The translations under genes were made by a program, and so were the position numbers. Positions 20,343-27,555 of a DNA stretch of 64,000 nt are shown piece by piece. This DNA comes from Chloroflexota bacterium (lineage in GTDB: Bacteria; Chloroflexota; Anaerolineae; Aggregatilineales; Phototrophicaceae): NCBI GenBank assembly GCA_011523705.1, contig WTGC01000228.1, positions 1 through 64,000 on the forward strand, given 5' to 3'. Each line of letters begins with the position of its first letter. Position 1 is the stretch's first letter. The notes beneath the pieces are model-generated. The model was not told the origin of the DNA, did not search any database, and saw only the letters and a program-made list of their open reading frames with translations.

Positions 20343-22382
20343 ATGAAAAAGCTCATAATTTTATGCAGTCTGCTTGCCTTGCTGCTGGGACTTGTCCCCC
20401 TCGCCGGGGCGCAGGGCAGCGTGGAAACCCTCTGCCTCGTCACCGATATCGGGCGCGTCAACGACGGCACCTTCAATCAATTCGCCCACGTAGGCGCGTT
20501 GGACGCCGCCGATGAATACGACCTGGAGTACAAATTCATCGAGACGCAGGCCGAAACAGACTACGACGCCAACATTCAGACCTGCATCGACGAAGGTTTC
20601 GAGATCATCATCACCGTCGGCTTCTTGATCGCTGACGCCACCTACGCCGCCGCTGAAGCCAATCCCGATGTTTATTTCCTCGGCGTCGATCAATTTGTCA
20701 TGGGCGGTCCGACGAATTATGTCGGCATTCAATTCCGCGAAGATCAGTCGGGATTCCTGGCGGGCGTCTTGGCGGCGCAAGTGGCCGATTCAATCGGCGC
20801 CGACACCATCGCTGGCATCTACGGCATCGATATCCCGCCGGTCAAGAAATTCCGTAACGGCTTTGAACAGGGCGCGCGTTATATTAACCCCGATCTGAAT
20901 CTGCTCGGCGTCTACATCGACAGCTTCATCGCGCCTGACCGCGGCGCTTCCGCGGCGATGCAATTTATCGGCGAAGGCGCTTCGGTGATCTTTGGCGCTG
21001 GCGGACCCACCGGCACCGGCGGCATCCTGGCGGCGGCGCAGGAAGGCGTTTACGTCATCGGCGTCGATCAGGACGAATGGGTCACCAGCTTCGGCGCGGG
21101 CGAAACCGATGGCGCCGAATACATCATCTCCAGCGCGATCAAGCGAGTCGATCAAGGCGTATACGATATGGTCGCCGCAATCGCGGACGGCATGATGGGA
21201 GACTTCCCCGGCGGCGGCATTTACTTGATGGATGTGGCGCTGAATGGAGTGGGGCTGGCGGAAAAGCACGACGCCGATATCGACGACGCCTTCTTCGAAG
21301 TCGCGGCTGGGGTCGCTGAGATGATGATCGCGGGCTCGGTCACCACCGGCGTCGATCCGGTTTCGGGCGATCTGATGGCTATGGACATGATGGACGACCA
21401 AGCCGCCGAGATGATGGGCATCGAAACCGTCTGCCTGGTCACCGATTTGGGGCGCGTCAATGACGGCACCTTCAACCAGTCGGCGCATGAAGGCGCAGTC
21501 GCGGCCGCCGATGAATACGACCTGGAATACGATTTCATCGAGACGCAAGCCGAGACCGACTACGAAGCCAATATCCAGACCTGCATCGACGAGGGCTACG
21601 AAGCCATCATCACTGTCGGTTTCCTGATTGCCGATGCCACCTATGCGGCGGCCGAAGCCAACCCCGATGTTTATTTCCTGGGCGTCGATCAATTCGTAAT
21701 CGATGGTCCCAGCAACTACGTCGGCATCCAATTCCGCGAGGATCAATCCGGCTTCATGACCGGCGTGCTGGCGGCTTATGTCGCCGAATGGCAAGGCTCG
21801 GATACCATCGCCGGCGTCTATGGCATTGATATCCCGCCGGTGAAGCGCTTCCGCAACGGTTACGAGCAAGGCGCCCGCTACGTCAATCCGGATCTCACCA
21901 TCCTTGGCGTCTATATTGACAGCTTCATCGCGCCCGATCGCGGCGGCTCGGCGGCGCTGCAATTCATCGGCGAAGGGGCCACCGTGCTCTTCGGCGGCGG
22001 CGGACCCACCGGCACCGGCGCCATCCTGGCGGGCGCGCAAGAAGGCGTCTATGTCATCGGCGTGGACAAAGATGAATGGCTGACCAGCTTCGGCGCGGGC
22101 GAGACTGACGGTTCCGAGTTCATCATCTCTTCGGCGATGAAGCGCGTTGATGTCGGCGTCCATGATATGGTCGCCATGCTGGCGGAAGGCGATTTAAGCG
22201 GCTTCCCCGGTGGCAGCGTCTTCTTGATGGACGCGGCGATGAATGGCGTCGGCCTGGCGCCGCCCCACGAGGCGGATATACCGGACTCCGTCTGGGAGAA
22301 AGTGAACGCGCTCAATGCCGAGCTGATCGCCGGCAATATCGAGACCGGCGTGAACTTGATCACGGGCGATCTGCTGGAATAA
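20343..22382 (+). CDS. BMP-family substrate-binding protein with two tandem BMP domains
   Basis: Captures the ligand, probably a purine nucleoside, for the importer encoded upstream. The 679-residue chain has a signal peptide (about residues 1-23, hydrophobic, ending LAGA, no lipobox cysteine), then two BMP domains, about 27-352 and 360-679, offset by exactly 333 residues. Both contain LVTD-GRVNDGTFNQ near their start, FETQAETDY-like segments, IAPDRG and GVGLA near their end. By eye about three quarters of positions are identical between copies. BMP proteins are normally single-domain, about 330-370 residues. The ATG at 20343 follows AGGAGA. The lack of a lipobox is odd for a binding protein without an outer membrane; a diderm-like or S-layer-held form cannot be told. 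Confidence 0.9.
   Translation: MKKLIILCSLLALLLGLVPLAGAQGSVETLCLVTDIGRVNDGTFNQFAHVGALDAADEYDLEYKFIETQAETDYDANIQTCIDEGFEIIITVGFLIADATYAAAEANPDVYFLGVDQFVMGGPTNYVGIQFREDQSGFLAGVLAAQVADSIGADTIAGIYGIDIPPVKKFRNGFEQGARYINPDLNLLGVYIDSFIAPDRGASAAMQFIGEGASVIFGAGGPTGTGGILAAAQEGVYVIGVDQDEWVTSFGAGETDGAEYIISSAIKRVDQGVYDMVAAIADGMMGDFPGGGIYLMDVALNGVGLAEKHDADIDDAFFEVAAGVAEMMIAGSVTTGVDPVSGDLMAMDMMDDQAAEMMGIETVCLVTDLGRVNDGTFNQSAHEGAVAAADEYDLEYDFIETQAETDYEANIQTCIDEGYEAIITVGFLIADATYAAAEANPDVYFLGVDQFVIDGPSNYVGIQFREDQSGFMTGVLAAYVAEWQGSDTIAGVYGIDIPPVKRFRNGYEQGARYVNPDLTILGVYIDSFIAPDRGGSAALQFIGEGATVLFGGGGPTGTGAILAGAQEGVYVIGVDKDEWLTSFGAGETDGSEFIISSAMKRVDVGVHDMVAMLAEGDLSGFPGGSVFLMDAAMNGVGLAPPHEADIPDSVWEKVNALNAELIAGNIETGVNLITGDLLE
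20421..22379 (+). repeat. internal tandem duplication of the BMP coding sequence (unit 999 bp)
   Basis: The second copy starts at 21420, 999 bases after the first at 20421, and stays in frame. Copies differ at many synonymous and some amino-acid positions along their whole length, so this is an old duplication and not a simple assembly repeat. Confidence 0.85.
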
Positions 22383-22404
22383 CACTTTCGCATGGAATCT
22401 GTGG

Positions 22405-22447
22405 GGGCGACTGGCGGTCGGTGTCTACGCGACCCTGTGAGTCGCCC
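22405..22447. repeat. dispersed palindrome with GTGTCTACGCG core
   Basis: Outer arms GGGCGACT and AGTCGCCC enclose a GGTGTCTACGCGACC segment. It lies 22 bases after the BMP gene stop and may serve as its transcription end. Confidence 0.75.
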
Positions 22448-22590
22448 TTTTCGTTTCCTTGACGGCGCAACAATGGGGCGCATCTGACAGCCTCATCATA
22501 TTATCGGGCATTTGCTATCCCGCGATGCCTCGCCGCCAGTGCGAGAGTTCGCCCGTCGGGATCAGTGAGATCCAGAGCGCCACCACAAAT

Positions 22591-22604
22591 TGAAACCAGT
22601 TTCA
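22591..22604. promoter_or_regulatory. LacI-type operator O1 (TGAAACCAGTTTCA)
   Basis: Inverted repeat TGAAAC-CA-GTTTCA, the pattern recognised by LacI/GalR-family repressors. It lies 10 bases before the -35 box of the regulator's own promoter. Confidence 0.8.
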
Positions 22605-22613
22605 ACAAATTGC

Positions 22614-22642
22614 TTGACAAGCCGCTTTTCATACGTTAGAGT
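22614..22642 (+). promoter_or_regulatory. promoter of the lacI-type regulator
   Basis: A perfect -35 box TTGACA at 22614-22619 is spaced 17 bases from TAGAGT at 22637-22642 (4 of 6 to consensus). It is framed by operators O1 and O2, so the regulator should control itself. Confidence 0.7.
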
Positions 22643-22645
22643 GAG

Positions 22646-22659
22646 TGAAACCGGTTTCA
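22646..22659. promoter_or_regulatory. LacI-type operator O2 (TGAAACCGGTTTCA), perfect palindrome
   Basis: A perfect 14-bp palindrome with the central CG typical of LacI-family sites, just downstream of the -10 box and 14 bases before the regulator ATG. A repressor bound here would block transcription start. Confidence 0.85.
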
Positions 22660-22673
22660 GAACGGTGGACCTT

Positions 22674-23699
22674 ATGAGCGGCAGGATTACGATTCAGCGC
22701 GTTGCCGAGCTGGCGGATGTCTCCAAGGCGACCGTCTCGCGCGTTTTGAATGGCTATCCGCATGTGCGCCCTGAAGTGCGCGAAAAGGTGCAGCGGGTCA
22801 TCAGGGAGACCGGTTATCAGCCGAACAATATCGCACGGCTGCTGGCTTCCGACCGCTCGAGCATCATCGGCTTCGTTATTTCCAGCAGCGCGCAAATGGT
22901 CTTCCACGATCCCTACTTCCCGGCTTTGACCGAAGCGGTATCCGATGCCGCTGGCGACCGCGGCTTGATTATGGCGCTGTTTATGTCGCATGCGGATGGG
23001 CAGGGACAGAAAACCGTCAACAGCATTCTGGCGGCCGGCCTCTTCGACGGCCTCATTTTGACCGCCGATGCGAACGGCGCCTCTATCTTTCCGCAGCAAC
23101 TGGCGCCCGATTTGCCAGTCGTTTTCATCGGGCGGCCGAGTCATGCGGATGGCTTCCATTACGTCGATGCTGACAACGTGCAGGGCGGCTACCTGGCGAC
23201 CAGCCATCTGATTGATCTGGGTCATCGCCGCATCGCGACGATTGGCTCAAATCGAAATGCCTCAGGCGAAGACCGCGTGACCGGTTACCGGCGCGCCTTG
23301 AGCCAGCGGGGCCTCGCATTTGATGAACGTCTGGTTGCCTTTGGCGATTATTCGCTTGAGAGCGGCTATGCCGGCATGCAAACTTTGCTGCCCTACAAGC
23401 CCGAGGCTGTTTTCGTCGCCTCGGACACCATGGCGCTTGGGGCGCTGCGGGCTCTGCGCGAAGCCGGCTTGCGCGCGCCGGACGATATCGCGCTCGTCAG
23501 CCACGATGATCTGCCGCCGGCGGTGCAAGCCGACCCGCCTCTAACCACCGTGCAGCAACCGATCGCCCGGACCGGGCAACTGGCGGTGCAAAAGTTGGAG
23601 CGGATTATCGTGCAAGGCGGCAAGGCGCCCGTGGAGAATACGATCTTGCCGGTCAAGTTAATTGTCCGCGAAAGTTGTGGCGCGGTTGAATCCTTATGA
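22674..23699 (+). CDS. LacI-family transcriptional regulator
   Basis: A 341-residue repressor. The N-terminal helix-turn-helix and hinge helix are clear (IQRVAELADVSKATVSRVLNG at about residues 6-26, then the minor-groove reading hinge near NNIARLLASDRS with an LA pair). The C-terminal two-lobe sugar sensor has the usual IIGFVIS, GLILT, VFIGRP and LGHRRIATIG segments. The ATG at 22674 puts the HTH at the very N-terminus. Its own promoter is framed by two matching operators, and two more lie before the sugar importer operon, so it most likely represses the beta-glucan uptake and cleavage genes until the sugar appears. Confidence 0.93.
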   Translation: MSGRITIQRVAELADVSKATVSRVLNGYPHVRPEVREKVQRVIRETGYQPNNIARLLASDRSSIIGFVISSSAQMVFHDPYFPALTEAVSDAAGDRGLIMALFMSHADGQGQKTVNSILAAGLFDGLILTADANGASIFPQQLAPDLPVVFIGRPSHADGFHYVDADNVQGGYLATSHLIDLGHRRIATIGSNRNASGEDRVTGYRRALSQRGLAFDERLVAFGDYSLESGYAGMQTLLPYKPEAVFVASDTMALGALRALREAGLRAPDDIALVSHDDLPPAVQADPPLTTVQQPIARTGQLAVQKLERIIVQGGKAPVENTILPVKLIVRESCGAVESL

Positions 23700-23750
23700 C
23701 CTTGGATTGCGGAGAGGAGACGGGATATTGCAGATTCTTGTGGTCAGCCT

Positions 23751-23764
23751 TGAAACTGTTTTCA
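23751..23764. promoter_or_regulatory. LacI-type operator O3 (TGAAACTGTTTTCA)
   Basis: An imperfect copy of the O1/O2 palindrome (one base off in the right arm), 161 bases before the sugar-binding protein start. Confidence 0.65.
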
Positions 23765-23852
23765 CAGAGTACGACGCGGGAAAAGGTCGGCATGGCAGTT
23801 GATTTCGCTCCCATAAATGGGAAGGTTTTGCCGGAGTTTTTTTCGCTGCTCT

Positions 23853-23866
23853 TGAAAACGGTTTCA
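23853..23866. promoter_or_regulatory. LacI-type operator O4 (TGAAAACGGTTTCA)
   Basis: One mismatch to O2, 46 bases before the start of the sugar-binding protein. A TTGAAA -35-like hexamer at 23852-23857 overlaps it. With O3 about 100 bases upstream, looping between the two is possible. Confidence 0.75.
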
Positions 23867-23911
23867 ATTTCGTCCGTACGCTTTACATGATTCCATGAGC
23901 AGGAGCAGAAA

Positions 23912-25309
23912 ATGCCTAGCAAGAAGCAAGTCACCCTATTTGTCCTTTTGAGTTTGATCCTCGCCATGACGGTCGGCATAGCCGGGGCGCAGGACCGCGT
24001 CCGCATCCGCTGGTATGTCGGCTTGGGCGCGGGCACCGATGCACCGCTGGTGGCGGCGCAGGAACAAGTGGTCGCCGACTTCAACGAGTCTCAAGATGAA
24101 ATCGAGCTCGTGCTGGAGATCGTCGACAACGCGCAGGCTTACGATGTCTTGAGCACGCAGATCGCCGCTGGCAACGCGCCGGATATCGTCGGTCCCATGG
24201 GCATTCGCGGGCGCGCGTCCTTCCCGGGCGCCTGGCTGGATCTGACGCCGCAGATTGAAGCGAGCAACTACGATCTCAGCGATTTCGACCCGGCGCTGAT
24301 TGATTTCTACCGCGTTGAAGGCGAAGGGCAGCTCGGCATCCCCTTTGCCGTCTTCCCGTCCTTCCTGATGTACAACGTTGATCTCTTCGACGAAGCCGGC
24401 ATCCCCTATCCGCCGAGCGCTTATGGAGAAACCTACACCGATTGGGAAGGCGTTGAGCACGAATGGAATACCGACGCCCTGAGCGAAGTCGCCAAGATTC
24501 TGTCGGTCGATATCAATGGCAACGACGCCACGATGGACGAATACGACAAGGGCAATATCGTGCAGTTCGGCTTTGGCAATCAGTTCACCGACGTGCGCGG
24601 CCGCGCCACGCTCTTCGGCTCGGCCAACTTCGTCGACGCAGATGGCAACGCTGTCATTCCGGATGTCTGGCGCGAAGCCGAGCATTGGTATCACAACGCG
24701 ATGTGGAACGATTACTTCTACCCCAACGCCGTCTACAGCGGCAGCGAGATCATGGGCGGCGGCAGCGCCAACTGGTTCGACACCGGCAATATGGGCATGA
24801 TCACGATTCACCTGTGGTTCCTCGGCTGGGGCACCGCCAACCTGGACGCGGCTTGGGACTTTGCGCCGGTGCCCTCGCATAAGGGCGTCACCACCGCCAA
24901 GCTGCATGCCGATACCTTCGGCGTCATGAACAGCAGCGAGCACCCGGACAAAGCCTTCACCGTCTTGACCTACTTGCTGGGCGAGCGGGCGGCTGATCTC
25001 ACCAGCCTCTACGGGGGCATGCCGGCGCGCCTGAGCCTGCAAGGAGACTTCATCGAGCGGACGGTCGCGGCGCAGAGCGAGATTTATCCCGATGTCGACT
25101 GGGCCAATCTGAATTGGGATGTCGTGCTCGCTGGCTTGCAGCATCCGGACAACCCGAATCACGAAGAGGGCATGCCGAGCTTCCTGGAAGCCAGCGCCCG
25201 CTACAACGAGTACGGCCAGTTGGTTGACAACAACGGCGATGAAGACGTTGATGCCGCCCTCGACGCGCTGCGCGATGACCTGCAAGCTATCTTCGATGCC
25301 GAGATGTAA
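23912..25309 (+). CDS. ABC transporter sugar-binding protein of the beta-glucan locus
   Basis: A 465-residue family 1 solute-binding protein with a classical Sec signal (hydrophobic residues 9-26, cut after GAQ near 27), unlike the Tat-type ones elsewhere in the window. Conserved segments include APDIVGPMGIRGR near residue 90 and GWGTANLDAAWDFAPVP near 305. The start is an ATG preceded by CAGGAGCAG. It is the first gene after operators O3 and O4 and is followed by two permeases and a GH16 glucanase. The likely cargo is therefore a beta-glucan oligosaccharide; this is inferred from neighbours. Confidence 0.9.
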   Translation: MPSKKQVTLFVLLSLILAMTVGIAGAQDRVRIRWYVGLGAGTDAPLVAAQEQVVADFNESQDEIELVLEIVDNAQAYDVLSTQIAAGNAPDIVGPMGIRGRASFPGAWLDLTPQIEASNYDLSDFDPALIDFYRVEGEGQLGIPFAVFPSFLMYNVDLFDEAGIPYPPSAYGETYTDWEGVEHEWNTDALSEVAKILSVDINGNDATMDEYDKGNIVQFGFGNQFTDVRGRATLFGSANFVDADGNAVIPDVWREAEHWYHNAMWNDYFYPNAVYSGSEIMGGGSANWFDTGNMGMITIHLWFLGWGTANLDAAWDFAPVPSHKGVTTAKLHADTFGVMNSSEHPDKAFTVLTYLLGERAADLTSLYGGMPARLSLQGDFIERTVAAQSEIYPDVDWANLNWDVVLAGLQHPDNPNHEEGMPSFLEASARYNEYGQLVDNNGDEDVDAALDALRDDLQAIFDAEM

Positions 25310-25334
25310 AGCGTCCTGAAGCGAAATTTCTCAA

Positions 25335-25365
25335 CCGGCGGGGACCAGGAATCGGTCTCTGCCGG
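25335..25365 (+). promoter_or_regulatory. strong hairpin between binding-protein and permease genes
   Basis: A 12-bp stem (CCGGCGGGGACC with GGTCTCTGCCGG, two G-U pairs) and a 7-base loop, with no T-run. It is well placed to stabilise the upstream message or to reduce readthrough into the permeases. Confidence 0.6.
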
Positions 25366-25400
25366 CCGCAACTGAAGCTTGGATTTACAAGGTACCTATT

Positions 25401-26390
25401 ATGGACATGTTTACTGAGTTTGGCGCCGCGCGCGGGGGGGCTAGGTGGAGCTTGCGCGCTGCGTTTCGTCTGACGGGCGCGCAGCGCGATGAAGCGAAGT
25501 GGGGTTTGATCTTCATCAGCCCCTGGCTCATCGGTTTCGCGCTCTTTTACTTTGCGCCGATGATCGTTTCTTTCTTGTTCTCGCTCTACGATTTTGTCCT
25601 CTCGGCGCCCGATGAAGCGCGATTCGTCGGCTTGGAAAACTGGCGCCGCATGCTGGCGGAAGATCCAAATACCTGGGAGGCGCTCTTCGTCACTTTCAAG
25701 TTCGCCCTGATCTCGCTCCCGATTGGCATGGTCTCCGCCTTTTTGCTGGCGGTGCTGCTTAACTCAAAGCATCTGCTCGGGCGAAACGTGATGCGGACTC
25801 TCTTCTACGCCCCGACCATGGTCCCGCTGATCGCCGCTATTTTGATCTGGTCGCGCGTGCTCAATCCTCAGACCGGCTGGTTGAACCAAATGATTGAAGT
25901 CACCGGCATTCAAGCGGTCGGCATGGATGGACTGCGCTGGCTGGATGACCCCAACTTGATCTATATCGCCTACACCTTCATCGGGCTTTGGGGCATCGGC
26001 AATGCCATCCTCATCAATCTGGCCAGCTTGCAGGGCGTGCCAACCGAGCTTTATGAAGCGGCCTCGATCGATGGGGCGGGCTGGCTGCGGCAATTGTGGT
26101 CGGTCACGATTCCGATGGTGACGCCAGTGATCTTTTACAACCTGGTGCTCAGCGTCGTTGGCTTGCTGCAATACTTCATCGTGCCCTACGTGCTCAACGG
26201 CGGCAATGGCTACCCCGAGGGCTCAACCAACTTTTACATGATCTACTTCTACAAACAAGCCTTTCCCTTCCAGAACATGGGCTACGGCGCCACGCTCGCC
26301 TGGTTCATGTTCATCATCGGGCTGGGCATCACTATCTTCCTGTTCGCGACCGGTCGCTACTGGGTCTATTACGCCGGGGAGAGCAAGTGA
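25401..26390 (+). CDS. sugar ABC transporter permease (MalF type)
   Basis: A 329-residue CUT1 membrane subunit with a soluble N-terminal tail of about 35 residues, six helices and the ATPase-docking loop YEAASIDGAGWLRQLW near residue 216. It overlaps the next permease at TGATG. It is the partner of the MalG-type protein encoded next and the binding protein encoded before. No ATPase is linked. Confidence 0.92.
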   Translation: MDMFTEFGAARGGARWSLRAAFRLTGAQRDEAKWGLIFISPWLIGFALFYFAPMIVSFLFSLYDFVLSAPDEARFVGLENWRRMLAEDPNTWEALFVTFKFALISLPIGMVSAFLLAVLLNSKHLLGRNVMRTLFYAPTMVPLIAAILIWSRVLNPQTGWLNQMIEVTGIQAVGMDGLRWLDDPNLIYIAYTFIGLWGIGNAILINLASLQGVPTELYEAASIDGAGWLRQLWSVTIPMVTPVIFYNLVLSVVGLLQYFIVPYVLNGGNGYPEGSTNFYMIYFYKQAFPFQNMGYGATLAWFMFIIGLGITIFLFATGRYWVYYAGESK

Positions 26391-27463
26391 TGGCTGCGCT
26401 GCAAAGCAATACCTGGAACGAATATGAAATTGGCCGGCGCCGGCGCAACTTGCTGCTGACCGCGGCGGTGACGCTCTTCGCCTTGGCGATCCTGGCGATC
26501 TATCTGATGCCGATGGCTTACGGCGTCATCACTTCGCTGAAGTCGAAGGCGCAGACCTCCGATCCGGGCGCGCCCGTTTGGCCCGCCGAAGCCATCAAGT
26601 TCAGCTACGAGGGCGAAAGCTACGACCTGCTGCAAGTGCCGACCGAATCGGGCATTCGCCATTGGGCATTGGTCAAGAAGGGACGCCGCGCCAGCCAATT
26701 CATTGATCCGGCGAATGTGGCGGCCGGGCTGATCGACTGGGAAGGCAATTGGCGGCAATTGCAGCCGGTGCGCGAATTCGCTGTGCAGTGGGATAACTAC
26801 CCGCGCGCCTGGAATACGATCGACTTCGCGCGGCTGTTGGGCAATACCTTGATGTACGCCTTCATCACCATGTTCGGCACGGTGGCAGCCTCGTCTTGCG
26901 CCGCTTATGGTTTCGCCCGCTTCAACTTTCCCTTCAAGAATCTTCTCTTCATGATCATGATCGGCACCATCGTATTGCCGCCGGCGGTGACTTTGGTGCC
27001 GACCTACGCCTTCTTCGTCAACATTCTGGGCTGGGGCGGGACCTGGCTGCCGCTGATCGTGCCGGCGATGTTCGGTAACGCCTATAATATCTTCCTGCTG
27101 CGGCAGTATTTCCTGACGATTCCGCGAGAGATGGAAGAAGCGGCGCAGATAGACGGCGCCGGGCGCATCCGCACCTTTGTCTCGGTCATTCTGCCGCAAG
27201 CGGTGCCCGCTTTGACCGCCGTCTCGCTATTCCATTTCTTCTTCGCCTGGAACGATTTCTTCGGTCCGCTGATCTACTTGGCCGGCAATCGCGACGCCAA
27301 TCCCATCACCGTCGGCTTGACCGAATTCAACGGCTTGTACAGCTCAGAGACGCAGTTGATCCTGGCGGCCGCGGTGATCTCGATGATTCCGCCGCTGGCG
27401 ATTTTCTTCCTGGCGCAGCGCGTCTTCATCCAGGGCATCGTGGTTACCGGTGTGGATAAGTAG
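26390..27463 (+). CDS. sugar ABC transporter permease (MalG type) with an extracytoplasmic insertion
   Basis: A 357-residue CUT1 subunit; the usual length is about 275-300. The extra length is a soluble segment of about residues 50-135 between helix 1 and helix 2, including WPAEAIKFSYEGESYDLL and IRHWALVKKGRRASQF. By topology it lies outside the membrane, where it could touch the binding protein. The docking loop EEAAQIDGAGRIRTFVSV is near residue 248 and the C-terminus RVFIQGIVVTGVDK is typical. The ATG overlaps the previous stop. Confidence 0.9.
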   Translation: MAALQSNTWNEYEIGRRRRNLLLTAAVTLFALAILAIYLMPMAYGVITSLKSKAQTSDPGAPVWPAEAIKFSYEGESYDLLQVPTESGIRHWALVKKGRRASQFIDPANVAAGLIDWEGNWRQLQPVREFAVQWDNYPRAWNTIDFARLLGNTLMYAFITMFGTVAASSCAAYGFARFNFPFKNLLFMIMIGTIVLPPAVTLVPTYAFFVNILGWGGTWLPLIVPAMFGNAYNIFLLRQYFLTIPREMEEAAQIDGAGRIRTFVSVILPQAVPALTAVSLFHFFFAWNDFFGPLIYLAGNRDANPITVGLTEFNGLYSSETQLILAAAVISMIPPLAIFFLAQRVFIQGIVVTGVDK

Positions 27464-27555
27464 CGAACTGTTATGGCACGGTGACGCCGCGATCGCCTAT
27501 AAGGTATCTGTTTCAGCTCAAATGCTCGCGCAATGAATATAGGAGGGAAATCGTT

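Noticed and set aside
20790-22163. 457-codon open frame on the minus strand opposite the BMP gene
   Set aside because: It is antisense to a clear protein, rich in Asp, Ala and Arg as GC-rich shadows are, and has no recognisable motif.
20343-22382. Double BMP domain as a simple assembly duplication
   Set aside because: The copies differ throughout, including at many third positions, so they are not the same DNA assembled twice.
23936-25285. 449-codon open frame opposite the beta-glucan locus binding protein
   Set aside because: Antisense shadow; no signal or domain.
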